Of a DNA stretch of 63,215 nucleotides, positions 25,752 to 34,476 are shown in pieces. This DNA is from an uncultured Eubacterium sp. (GTDB lineage Bacteria; Bacillota; Clostridia; Lachnospirales; Lachnospiraceae): the NCBI GenBank assembly GCA_947090545.1, contig CAMUPC010000002.1, positions 1 to 63,215 of the forward strand. The letters run 5' to 3'. The notes beneath the pieces were generated by a model, which saw nothing but the letters and a program-made list of their open reading frames with translations, ran no database searches and had not been told where the DNA came from. A program made the position numbers and the translations under genes. The stretch's first letter is position 1; every line of letters begins with the position of its first letter.

Positions 25752-26334
25752 AAAAAGCAGCCTGTTAGATGCTTATACGTTACTGGAAGCCTGCTTTCGT
25801 ACAAGCGGCAAGCTGCTGATTGCAGGCAACGGCGGCAGCGCATCTGATGCGGAGCATATCGTGGGAGAACTGATGAAAGGATTTTGCAGGCAAAGGCGTA
25901 TCAGCAGGGACTTATCAAAACAGCTATGCGCGGTGGACAGTCAGATGGGTGCAAGGCTTTCCGAAAAGTTGCAGGGTACACTTACCGCAATTGCGCTTAC
26001 AAACCATGTTGCACTGTCTACCGCATACTTAAATGACGCAGACCCGCTGCTTGGATTTGCACAGCAGGTTTACGGATACGGCAGCGCAGGAGACGTGCTG
26101 CTTGCGATATCGACCTCAGGCAACTCCGGCAATATTTTATATGCCTGCGTGACGGCACGCGCGCTGGGAATGAAGGTAGTTGCGCTGACTGGAAAGGACG
26201 GAGGCAGGCTAAAGCAATTTGCGGATGCAGCCGTGACCGTTCCGCTGAAGGAAACGTACCAGATTCAGGAGCTGCACCTTCCGGTGTATCATGCGTGGTG
26301 CCTGATGCTGGAAGAGCAGTTTTTTGGAGGATAA
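25687..26334 (+). CDS. gmhA: SIS-domain phosphoheptose isomerase
   Basis: A 215-residue SIS-fold isomerase: LLIAGNGGSASDAEHIVGEL and LLAISTSGNSGNILYA are the two phosphate-binding blocks, and the C-terminal LPVYHAWCLMLEE carries the conserved His and Glu. GmhA converts sedoheptulose-7-phosphate to D-glycero-D-manno-heptose-7-phosphate. ATG 25687 follows AAGGAG within the 3' end of the kinase gene. With HddA it supplies heptose phosphate; the remaining enzymes, phosphatase GmhB and guanylyltransferase HddC, are not seen in the window. Confidence 0.9.
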   Translation: MKQAVKQILDTLIVRYPLLESEKSSLLDAYTLLEACFRTSGKLLIAGNGGSASDAEHIVGELMKGFCRQRRISRDLSKQLCAVDSQMGARLSEKLQGTLTAIALTNHVALSTAYLNDADPLLGFAQQVYGYGSAGDVLLAISTSGNSGNILYACVTARALGMKVVALTGKDGGRLKQFADAAVTVPLKETYQIQELHLPVYHAWCLMLEEQFFGG

Positions 26335-26393
26335 AAATAGGAAGGCAGCAGGATGGGTGTTATAGTACTGGCGGCAGCAGGGGGAAGAAGAGT

Positions 26394-26717
26394 ATGGATG
26401 CAAGGAAGAAAGAGCTTATGGAGAATCAGCTTCGGCTTGTTATGATTGACCGTATGTTAAAGGAAAAATACAATGAAATCTCGTATTTGGCGATACAGCC
26501 GCCGAAAGATCCTGATATTGTGGAGATTAACCGGAAGGATTTGGATTGGCTGCTGGGGGAGCAGAGAAGGTGTGAAAGTTTGGAAGAGCAGAACGCAGTT
26601 TTAGAACAGAAATATTTATCGGTTGTAAATTCTCGCGTATGGCGATGGGGGTCTAGGATTTCCAAAAGTATTTGTTTTTTATTCAAACCTGTTCTTATGT
26701 TACGGCAAAGATCTTAA
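26394..26717 (+). CDS. Coiled-coil protein of the glycan cluster, 107 aa
   Basis: A 107-residue protein with GGGGGAAGAAG upstream of the ATG at 26394. The middle (WLLGEQRRCESLEEQNAVLE) is a predicted coiled coil, followed by LSVVNSRVWRWGSRISKSIC and a hydrophobic end. The NSRVWR motif resembles the NS-x-x-WR-x-T-x-P-x-R tail segment seen in many bacterial glycosyltransferases and methyltransferases, so this may be a detached tail or a small scaffold. It is the last GC-richer gene before the composition drops. Function unknown. Confidence 0.6.
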   Translation: MDARKKELMENQLRLVMIDRMLKEKYNEISYLAIQPPKDPDIVEINRKDLDWLLGEQRRCESLEEQNAVLEQKYLSVVNSRVWRWGSRISKSICFLFKPVLMLRQRS

Positions 26718-26748
26718 ATTATTGGGAGAAAGAAGAGAGTCATTTGTT

Positions 26749-28008
26749 ATGAATATCATACATAATAAAATCAGAATATTAGATATTAGTTCTTATATGA
26801 TTGTTCCGCCTATGTCCGGTGGCGCACAAAGAATTGTAAAACCTTTTTCACGGTTCCTGCCAGAAGATCATTTGGAAATAGATATGATATATACTACGTA
26901 TACAGATGAAAAGAAGATTCAGGAATATTTGGAGAAATATCCATGTATCCATCAAGCTGTTGGTATAAGGCCTGAGATTGATTTGACAGATGAACGGGCA
27001 ATGCCCAAAGGCTTTTGCAGTGATGTGTGGAAAACAATGGGAATGGAATTAAAAGACCAGGCGGTTAGAATGGTTCAGAAAAAATTTTATGATGTAATAC
27101 AAATTGAACATTCTATGATGGCATGGATCGTTCCATATTTAAGACAGGAAAGTTCAGAATCGCAAATAGTTCTTGATCTGCACAATGCGGAATACCGTGT
27201 ATATGAAAAATGGCTTCATTATGCAGGTTTGGAAGAGCAAAAAGAAATTGATCAAAAATTCAAAAAGTTATATGCATGGGAGATGATGAGCTGGAAATGG
27301 TTTGATGCTGCATTTACAGTTTCACCAGTTGAAACGAAACTATTTCGTGAGGCAACTGGATGTGATGCTGTATATGAAGTTCCAACAGGGGGTGGCATCG
27401 ATCCAGAAGAATATGAACCTATGGATATAAAACAGATGAAACCATATGATCTTTTATATATCGGAACAATGGAATGGTATCCAAATGCACATGGTTTATT
27501 GTGGTTTATCAAACAGGTACTGCCAAAGATTACAGCGAAGCGTTCAGATACAAAGCTGCATATAGTAGGTTATGGGAATCCAGACGGAGAGTTTGTCAAA
27601 ATTGTAAATGAGCATCCTAGCATTATGTTTTGGGGACAACAGCAGGATGATAAATGGTTTTTTCATGGAGCAAGGGTATTTATTGTGCCACTATTTATTG
27701 GAGCTGGAGCGAGGGTGAAAATTCCTACGGCATGGGCTTCACGTGTGCCAGTGGCATCTACGGTATTTGCACCAGAAGGGTTGGATGCAGTAGATGGGGA
27801 AAATATTTGTATGTCGGATGATCCCGAACAGTATGCAAAGAATATTTTGCGGCTGCTAGAAGATAATGTATATCATAAAAAAATTGCAGATGGTGGCTAT
27901 TTGACATTAAAAAGCAAATATACAAGTGAGCTGTGCGTTGAAAAATTGAAGAAGTATTATAAAGAAATTGTGTGCAAAAACAAAAAGCTGAAAAGTGAGA
28001 GTGAGTAG
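26749..28008 (+). CDS. Family 4 glycosyltransferase
   Basis: A GT-B glycosyltransferase of 419 residues, with VPPMSGGAQRIVKPFSRFLP in the N-lobe and the donor-site region FIVPLFIGAGARVKIPTAWA in the C-lobe, a glycosyltransferase 4/1-type pattern. The ATG at 26749 is preferred to the TTG at 26722. From here the DNA becomes clearly more AT-rich than the genes before, so this is a likely joint between two acquired blocks. Donor sugar unknown. Confidence 0.85.
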   Translation: MNIIHNKIRILDISSYMIVPPMSGGAQRIVKPFSRFLPEDHLEIDMIYTTYTDEKKIQEYLEKYPCIHQAVGIRPEIDLTDERAMPKGFCSDVWKTMGMELKDQAVRMVQKKFYDVIQIEHSMMAWIVPYLRQESSESQIVLDLHNAEYRVYEKWLHYAGLEEQKEIDQKFKKLYAWEMMSWKWFDAAFTVSPVETKLFREATGCDAVYEVPTGGGIDPEEYEPMDIKQMKPYDLLYIGTMEWYPNAHGLLWFIKQVLPKITAKRSDTKLHIVGYGNPDGEFVKIVNEHPSIMFWGQQQDDKWFFHGARVFIVPLFIGAGARVKIPTAWASRVPVASTVFAPEGLDAVDGENICMSDDPEQYAKNILRLLEDNVYHKKIADGGYLTLKSKYTSELCVEKLKKYYKEIVCKNKKLKSESE

Positions 28009-28047
28009 AACTAGATTGGTTTATAAGCTTGAGAATTGAGGTATGAA

Positions 28048-30831
28048 ATGATACTGAAGATAGAAAAGCATAACTTACTTATATGGAGATGCATTTATAT
28101 CATAACATTTGCTGTTGTTGGATTGTATTTAGGCGTAATTCCTTTTTGTGAAATCATGGATAATGGTTTAATGTACAATTTTATAGGATTATCAGATCGT
28201 GTGGATTTGAAATCAATTTTCCAATTGGATTGTCAAAATCAATATATCCCTTTTGGACTTCGTTTGACGGAAGCATTTGGAGTGTTTTATCTGGGACGAA
28301 TGATTGGCATTACAGGAATAGATCCCTATTTAACCGTACAGATAGAAGCACTTATTTTTTTCGCGGTATCTTACATATGCATGTTGTCAGTAATGAATAA
28401 AATTAGCAATAACAGATTTGCAGGATTTACCGTAACAGTAGTATTTTTTTGGAATCCTGTATTGATGGCACAATCAGGTGTGCCGCCAATGTATTTTGGA
28501 ATATTGTTAATTCCGGCATTACTTTTTTGGATATATAAATTTCATTTTTATATGAAACAGAAAATCGAAAATAAAACAGAACGGGTTTCTTTTGAAAAAA
28601 AAGATTTTTGGTACATGATAGGAAATTTTGCACTATTTTTATGTGAAGCTTTAACAAGCTGGTATCTAGCAATTATTATAGCATGTGCGGTATGTTTGTT
28701 TTATCTTGTTTTTTATTTGACATATTTGAAACAGATACCTATTAAAAAATTAATTGTTTTTTATATGGCTTATATAATATTTCCCTGGGTTTTTGCATTA
28801 GGTATCAATCTAATGATGACACCATGGTCAGTTGCGTCCACAACTACAGCATTTGATTTTATGAATGGCAGTTCGATTGATCTGGCGACGATGTTTATAC
28901 CAAATACAAAGCAGGTTATCGGAAAGCTTGTAAATATAAATGATGTGATTCCAGACGGTACATATATTCCAGGCAACGGAGTAGCTTTTTATTTTGGATA
29001 TTCTATTTTGATGCTGTTATTTTTAAATATCATTATGAAAAAAAGCAAAAAAAGAGAGAAAGCAGCTTTAATAGTTTCAGGTATGGTTTTGCTAATTATT
29101 TCTTTGGGGCCAGGGCTTCGTATTGCCTCGGTTCTCGATCAATCGATGCTTGAAGTAACAGGTCAATACAGACTGCCATTAGAATACAATATTATCCAAT
29201 TCCCATGGGGATTTTTATTTGAAAAATTTCCATTAAATATTATGAGAGCAGTATGCAGATGGTATATAGGTGCAGTAATTTTATTTCTTGTTTTAGCAGC
29301 AGCGACTTTAAGAAGCTTAATCGAAGGAACTTACAAAAAAGGGAAGATAGCAGCATATATAATATGCATATTTATGATGATAGAGTTTTTTCCACACCTG
29401 AATTCTGGAATTACTAAGAAAATTGCAGATTATGATATGTATCAACACGTATATGCAGATTGTGTGGAAGAAATTAGTGGTTTTTTTAAAGGGAAAAATG
29501 GCAAGATTGCTTTTGCTTCCTTTGATTTTAATGACAATACTTATATGGTGCCATTAATTATGACGAGACTGAAAGGATGTCAAACCTATTCTGGTGCAGG
29601 AGATAAAAGCAGAGGTATGGCAAGTAGATATCAGCCAAGATGCATATACGATTTTGCACATACAATAGACCCAAAAGTGATTTCAACGAATATTACAAAA
29701 ATGAAAGCATATCAATTAGCGGATTATGCTATATTACCATACTTTGATTTAAGCGCGGCTGTTTATGGATGGCCGCCTGATAAGGAAATTGAGAAAAAAA
29801 CAAAAAAGATTTCACGTCAGGTAGCAGAAAGACTGGGAGACGATTATTCTGTGTTTTATTTGGATCATTATATGGTCGTTGAACTTCATAATGAAACAGA
29901 AGATACGATTGATATCACAGCAAATAAAAAGAGCGATGCGTCCAGATGGTTTTTATTTGATGATGGGTTCGGGACAAAATATGCGATTGAAACAGACGAG
30001 ATACGGTATACGCAGAGCATAAAGGAAGGAGATAATATGCTATATGTAAACTGTATAACCAAATCTGAAAATCCGTGTGATACACAATTGCAAATAAAAT
30101 TTTATGACGATAGACAAAAGATCATAGATGTTGAAGAATATGTGATTCATGATACAGAAAAATATTTATTGACAGAATTTGAAATGGATATTCCTTCAAA
30201 GGCAAACTATGTGGAATATAGTTTTGTCAAAGGTGAAAGAAGTAGCAGCTATTTGAAAAAATTTTATGCTGTTACATTCGATCAAAAAAGCATTGAAAAA
30301 AGTGATTATGAGATACGAGTTGAGGAATTGACAGGATTAAGTACAGAAGCTGTTAATAATATTACAATCGACCATTCTGATATTATTTTGGAAGAGACAT
30401 CTAGTATTTTGCTCCATGATAGTGAAACAGAAGATATTCAATTGATAGATATGAAAATGGATTTATTTATAGAGAGTGTACAGAATAAGAATTTGGAGAT
30501 TATAAATAAATGGGTGGGATGGCAGAATGATATGACATTTGCACTATCTTATCATACAGATGATAAAAAATATTATCTGAATATTTCAAAAAATGGTAAG
30601 GAAGCTTATGCTTGTTCTTGGCATATAACAAAAATGCCGCAAAATCAATGGAATTCCTTTCAGTTTCGTTTTAACAAAGGAAACATTGAAATATATGTGA
30701 ATCATCAGTGTATTGTTCGGAAAAAATGCGATTTTGAGCGATTACATGGTTCTGGACAGCCAATTAGTATAGGAAATGGTATGACTGGAAAATTCAAAAA
30801 TTTTCAATACGAAGTCCAATCATATACGTAA
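28048..30831 (+). CDS. Large polytopic membrane protein with C-terminal LamG-like domain
   Basis: A 927-residue protein. Residues about 1-450 hold ten or more hydrophobic spans, as in GT-C or YfhO-like membrane glycosyltransferases; then comes a mixed region of about 300 residues and finally a beta-sandwich of about 150 residues resembling a laminin-G/concanavalin-like fold (ALSYHTDDKKYYLNISKNGK, then WNSFQFRFNKGNIEIYVNHQ). The last part would lie outside the cell and could hold the glycan acceptor. ATG 28048 is preceded by GAGG; TTG 28036 is in frame. AT-rich and probably horizontally acquired. Family assignment is by architecture only. Confidence 0.6.
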   Translation: MILKIEKHNLLIWRCIYIITFAVVGLYLGVIPFCEIMDNGLMYNFIGLSDRVDLKSIFQLDCQNQYIPFGLRLTEAFGVFYLGRMIGITGIDPYLTVQIEALIFFAVSYICMLSVMNKISNNRFAGFTVTVVFFWNPVLMAQSGVPPMYFGILLIPALLFWIYKFHFYMKQKIENKTERVSFEKKDFWYMIGNFALFLCEALTSWYLAIIIACAVCLFYLVFYLTYLKQIPIKKLIVFYMAYIIFPWVFALGINLMMTPWSVASTTTAFDFMNGSSIDLATMFIPNTKQVIGKLVNINDVIPDGTYIPGNGVAFYFGYSILMLLFLNIIMKKSKKREKAALIVSGMVLLIISLGPGLRIASVLDQSMLEVTGQYRLPLEYNIIQFPWGFLFEKFPLNIMRAVCRWYIGAVILFLVLAAATLRSLIEGTYKKGKIAAYIICIFMMIEFFPHLNSGITKKIADYDMYQHVYADCVEEISGFFKGKNGKIAFASFDFNDNTYMVPLIMTRLKGCQTYSGAGDKSRGMASRYQPRCIYDFAHTIDPKVISTNITKMKAYQLADYAILPYFDLSAAVYGWPPDKEIEKKTKKISRQVAERLGDDYSVFYLDHYMVVELHNETEDTIDITANKKSDASRWFLFDDGFGTKYAIETDEIRYTQSIKEGDNMLYVNCITKSENPCDTQLQIKFYDDRQKIIDVEEYVIHDTEKYLLTEFEMDIPSKANYVEYSFVKGERSSSYLKKFYAVTFDQKSIEKSDYEIRVEELTGLSTEAVNNITIDHSDIILEETSSILLHDSETEDIQLIDMKMDLFIESVQNKNLEIINKWVGWQNDMTFALSYHTDDKKYYLNISKNGKEAYACSWHITKMPQNQWNSFQFRFNKGNIEIYVNHQCIVRKKCDFERLHGSGQPISIGNGMTGKFKNFQYEVQSYT

Positions 30832-30856
30832 ACAGAATGGAGAACGAAAGGAAGCT

Positions 30857-31813
30857 ATGAAGTTAATTATTCAAATACCATGTTACAACGAAGCAGAAAC
30901 GTTGGAAATAGCATTAAATGATTTGCCAAAACAAATTAATGGGATCGACAAGATAGAATATTTAATTGTTAATGATGGGAGTATAGACAATACGGTAGAA
31001 GTGGCAAAAAAATGGGGTGTCCATTATGTCGTAAGCTTTTCACAAAACAGGGGGCTGGCAAAAGGATTTATGGCTGGCATTGATGCCTGCCTAAGAAATG
31101 GCGCGGATATTATTGTCAATACAGACGCAGATAACCAGTATTGTGGCGCAGATATCGAAAAGCTGGTACGGCCAATCCTGGATGGAAAATCAGATATTGT
31201 CATTGGGGAACGGCCGATTGACCAGACTGAGCATTTTTCACCATTGAAAAAAAGCCTCCAACATTTTGGAAGCTGGGTTGTGAGGAAAGCTTCCCATACA
31301 GGCATTCCCGATGCGCCGAGTGGGTTTAGGGCATACAGCAGGGATGCTGCGTTAAGGCTAAATGTAACGAATGAATATACATATACATTAGAAACAATTG
31401 TACAGGCGGGCAGGGAAAGGATAGCAATGGGCTCTGTACCAGTCCAGACAAATGCGGAGCTTCGCCCGTCCAGGCTGTTTGGCAGCATGTTTGGATACGT
31501 AAAGAAATCGATGCTGGTGATCATCCGCGCGTTTATGATGTACAAGCCGTTGCAGTTTTTTATACTGTTGGGCTCTATTCCCTTTTTCACAGGCATTGGC
31601 GTAGGCGCCCGCTTCCTTGTATACATGTATTCGGGACAAGCTGGCGGGCATGTGCAGTCATTGGTATTGGCAAGCACACTGTTGATGATTGGGTTTATGA
31701 CATATATGATTGGGTTGCAGGCTGATATTATAGCGGCAAACCGGAAGATCCTGGAAGATGTGCAGTACCAGGTGCGCCGGATGGCTTATGGGGAAAGGAA
31801 GGAGAAAAAATGA
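30857..31813 (+). CDS. Family 2 glycosyltransferase with membrane tail (dolichol-phosphate-mannose synthase-like)
   Basis: A 318-residue GT2 enzyme: LIIQIPCYNEAETLEIALND, NDGSIDNT, and IIVNTDADNQY with the metal-binding aspartates, followed by two C-terminal membrane spans (FFILLGSIPFFTGIGVGARF and VLASTLLMIGFMTYMIG). This layout fits an enzyme loading a sugar onto a polyprenyl phosphate or building on a membrane-bound acceptor. AGAACGAAAGGAAG precedes the ATG. Its stop overlaps the next start as ATGA. Composition is GC-richer than the gene before, another sign of mosaicism. Confidence 0.87.
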   Translation: MKLIIQIPCYNEAETLEIALNDLPKQINGIDKIEYLIVNDGSIDNTVEVAKKWGVHYVVSFSQNRGLAKGFMAGIDACLRNGADIIVNTDADNQYCGADIEKLVRPILDGKSDIVIGERPIDQTEHFSPLKKSLQHFGSWVVRKASHTGIPDAPSGFRAYSRDAALRLNVTNEYTYTLETIVQAGRERIAMGSVPVQTNAELRPSRLFGSMFGYVKKSMLVIIRAFMMYKPLQFFILLGSIPFFTGIGVGARFLVYMYSGQAGGHVQSLVLASTLLMIGFMTYMIGLQADIIAANRKILEDVQYQVRRMAYGERKEKK

Positions 31814-32700
31814 GAATGAGGCATATGATAGGCGTTATGTTTGCGAAGCTTCATGCTTCGCCAGTATTGCTTCCAATTTATAATTTATTAAAAATTACGG
31901 GAATCCACAGGCTTGGGCACATTTTTTTTGATTTTTTTGAAAGGGCCAGCCCGAATGAGGTTATGAAAAAAGACAGGGAGGAATTAAGGAGGCACCAAAA
32001 AGAGCTTCAGGAAGCCTATCGGCTCCTTGCGGATGAAAGGTCAAGGCAGGTACTGAAAAATGCAATCCGGTTTCGGGTAACGAAGAACCGGAAATACTTG
32101 CGCGGCATCATTGAAGGAAAGCAGTATTTTGTAAAAGGGATTATAAAACCAGGCAAGGAGGAAGTATTTGTTGACTGTGGGGCTTTTGACGGCGATACGC
32201 TTAAGAATTATTTGAAATTTAACAGGAATTATAAAAAAATAGTATTGTTTGAGCCGTCAAAAGCGAATGTAGGCAGGATTAAGGGATACATAGCAAGGAA
32301 GGGGCTTGGGGGCATTGATTGTTTCCAAGCGGGGGTTGGCGAGAAAAACTGCATAGCAAATTTTACGGGAAGCGCTACGGCGGATGCCTGTATATCGGAA
32401 AAAGGCAGTATCCAGGTCCAAATTGTCGCATTAGACCAGGTAGAAGAGTGCCAGGGAGCAAGCTTTATTAAAATGGATATAGAAGGCTCTGAACTGGAAG
32501 CATTGAAAGGCGCAGAAAAAATAATTATAAGGAATAAGCCAACGCTCGCGATATGTATCTATCATAAAGCAGCAGATTATTATCAAATCCCGTTGTACCT
32601 TCACAGGCTTGTGCCAGAATATAGGCTTTATGTGCGCCATCATTTCTATGGCTACTCGGAAACAGTTTTATATGCGGTATTAGGTGGTGAAGGAAAGTGA
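31810..32700 (+). CDS. FkbM-family methyltransferase
   Basis: A 296-residue protein with the FkbM SAM-dependent methyltransferase core: EVFVDCGAFDGDTLKNYLKF (SAM-binding glycine motif), VLFEPSKANVGRIKGYI, and SFIKMDIEGSELEALKGAEK, the FkbM signature. FkbM enzymes O-methylate sugars in surface glycans and glycosylated antibiotics. The N-terminal 110 residues are a helical lead without clear motif. Translation is coupled to the transferase upstream. Methylation may mark or cap the chain for the Wzt-like exporter. Confidence 0.87.
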   Translation: MRMRHMIGVMFAKLHASPVLLPIYNLLKITGIHRLGHIFFDFFERASPNEVMKKDREELRRHQKELQEAYRLLADERSRQVLKNAIRFRVTKNRKYLRGIIEGKQYFVKGIIKPGKEEVFVDCGAFDGDTLKNYLKFNRNYKKIVLFEPSKANVGRIKGYIARKGLGGIDCFQAGVGEKNCIANFTGSATADACISEKGSIQVQIVALDQVEECQGASFIKMDIEGSELEALKGAEKIIIRNKPTLAICIYHKAADYYQIPLYLHRLVPEYRLYVRHHFYGYSETVLYAVLGGEGK

Positions 32701-32713
32701 GGAAAGCGCAGCT

Positions 32714-33694
32714 ATGGAAAAGATAAATGATAAGGTTGTTGGGCAGGATATTTTGTTTGTGTCTACTAAAAATAAAGAGTATATCAGAAACCAGCAAGAG
32801 ATCAAATTACTAAAGAAAAACGCAAAATCTTATTCCGAGATTGTATTTTCAGAAAAAGCTTATTTTACAAGGCTCTTAAAAGTATATTTAGCATGTATGA
32901 AAGGGATGTGGAAGCAGGCTGACATGATATATGTTGGGTTTGCCCCGCAATTGGTTTTGCCTTTTTTGAAAAGGTGGTCCCAGGAAAAGTATGTCGTTGT
33001 TGATTTTTTTATTTCTCTGTACGATACGTTTGTATTTGACAGAAAGTATTTTAAAGAAGGGTCTGTGGCTGCCAATATCCTGTTCAGGATTGATAAGCTC
33101 ACATTAGAGCGGTGCGATTATGTAATTGTGGATACACAGGCTGACCAAAAGTATTTTTCCAAAACGTTCCAAGTGCCCATGGGTAAAACAGAAGTTATGT
33201 ATTTGGAAGCAGACAGCGATATTTATAATTTGCAAAAATATAAGAAAGAAAAAATGAAGGTGCTGTATTTTGGGAGCGTGCTGCCCTTACAGGGAGTGGA
33301 TGTAATCCTTAAAGCGGTGAGGATGCTAAAAGGGCATACAGATATTGCTTTTACAATTATAGGGCCCTTAAAGGATACTGGCGGCTTGGGCCGGAAACGT
33401 TATCCGAATGCTGTATTTTATAAATGGCTGCCGCAGGAAAAATTGGCAGAGCAGATAGCAAGCGCGGACCTTTGCATAGCAGGGCATTTTAGTACAGGGA
33501 TTGAGAAAGCAAAGAGGACGATTCCAGGAAAAGCATATATTTATGAAAGCATGAAAAAGCCTATGATACTTGGCGACAACGAAGCAAACCGCGAGCTGTT
33601 TCAGGAAGATTCCATGCATTTTTATGTTGAAATGGGAAATGCAGGAGCATTGGCAAAGAAAATTATTGAGATAAAGGAGCAGGAAAAAATATGA
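32714..33694 (+). CDS. GT-B glycosyltransferase
   Basis: A 326-residue GT-B type transferase with a short N-lobe (DILFVSTKNKEYIRNQQEIK) and a C-lobe with KVLYFGSVLPLQGVDVILKA, FTIIGPL, WLPQEKLAEQIASADLCIAG and IPGKAYIYESM, the ordered motifs of family 4 enzymes. GAGGAAAG precedes ATG 32714; a GTG at 32684 would overlap the methyltransferase gene and is not needed. Ends in an ATGA overlap with the next methyltransferase. Donor unknown. Confidence 0.82.
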   Translation: MEKINDKVVGQDILFVSTKNKEYIRNQQEIKLLKKNAKSYSEIVFSEKAYFTRLLKVYLACMKGMWKQADMIYVGFAPQLVLPFLKRWSQEKYVVVDFFISLYDTFVFDRKYFKEGSVAANILFRIDKLTLERCDYVIVDTQADQKYFSKTFQVPMGKTEVMYLEADSDIYNLQKYKKEKMKVLYFGSVLPLQGVDVILKAVRMLKGHTDIAFTIIGPLKDTGGLGRKRYPNAVFYKWLPQEKLAEQIASADLCIAGHFSTGIEKAKRTIPGKAYIYESMKKPMILGDNEANRELFQEDSMHFYVEMGNAGALAKKIIEIKEQEKI

Positions 33695-34449
33695 AGTTTA
33701 CAGTAATGCCAAGGTACCAAATGCGGAAACATGCATTAAGGAAACTGTTTTTGGAAGACCAGGCTAACTTTGGTGAAGGGGGGGGGAAAAACCAAAAAAC
33801 TGTCTTTGAGATAGGGTATGGCGCAGGAGAAATTTTTAACCTATACCGTGAGCTGGGAATTCAGGCAGAAGGATTTGATTTTTCTGAGGTGGCGTACCGT
33901 TATGCATCCAGCCATTACCAAGGGAAAGGCGTCGTCCTACACCAACATATGCCAGCAGCGGGCAAAAAGTTTGATTATGTAGTTGCCTGTGAAGTGTTAG
34001 AACATATTAAAGACGATGTAAGCGCATTAAAGGAATGGAAAGCATATTTAAAAAACTCAGGAAAAATGGTTGTATCCGTGCCAGCACATAAAAAAAGGTG
34101 GGGAGAAAGCGACATTTATGCGGGCCATTTTAGAAGGTATGAGAGAAATGAGTTGGTATGCAAATTAAAAAAAGCTGGGATGCGGGTGGAAAGGATTTAT
34201 ACTTATGATTTCCCGGCCTGCTTTTTGCTGGACCTTTTGAGAGACGTGAGCAGAAAAAAACGGCTTTCGGAAAAGAAAATGAGCCAGGAAGGATATACAA
34301 AAAACAGCGGCGTAGAGCGGGATTTCAACCCATTTGTGCTAGCATTGTCACATCCGGCATTATGGCTTCCGTTTATTAAAATCGGAGAGTTGTTTTATAA
34401 GACGGATTTTGGAAGTTCATACATTATAATGGCATCACTTTCCAAATAG
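33691..34449 (+). CDS. Class I SAM-dependent methyltransferase
   Basis: A 252-residue Rossmann methyltransferase: TVFEIGYGAGEIFNLYRELG (SAM glycine loop), GFDFSEVAYRYAS, then YVVACEVLEHIKDDVSALKE, the UbiE/COQ5-like core. Late in the protein are WLPFIKIGELFYKTDF and a hydrophobic end. It is coupled by a 4-base overlap to the upstream transferase. With the FkbM enzyme it probably decorates the polymer; whether it methylates sugar or lipid is not deducible. Confidence 0.85.
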   Translation: MKFTVMPRYQMRKHALRKLFLEDQANFGEGGGKNQKTVFEIGYGAGEIFNLYRELGIQAEGFDFSEVAYRYASSHYQGKGVVLHQHMPAAGKKFDYVVACEVLEHIKDDVSALKEWKAYLKNSGKMVVSVPAHKKRWGESDIYAGHFRRYERNELVCKLKKAGMRVERIYTYDFPACFLLDLLRDVSRKKRLSEKKMSQEGYTKNSGVERDFNPFVLALSHPALWLPFIKIGELFYKTDFGSSYIIMASLSK

Positions 34450-34476
34450 GAAATATGAAAAGGAAGGACAGCAGAA

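Noticed and set aside
26353..26393. ATG followed by GVIVLAAAGGRR, reminiscent of the start of a sugar nucleotidyltransferase such as HddC
   Set aside because: Only about 12 residues resemble the motif, the frame closes soon after, and the stretch serves as ribosome site of the gene at 26394.
31024..31677. Minus-strand open frame of 217 codons inside a glycosyltransferase gene
   Set aside because: It lies opposite a clear GT2 gene with conserved motifs, and its own translation has no recognisable protein features.
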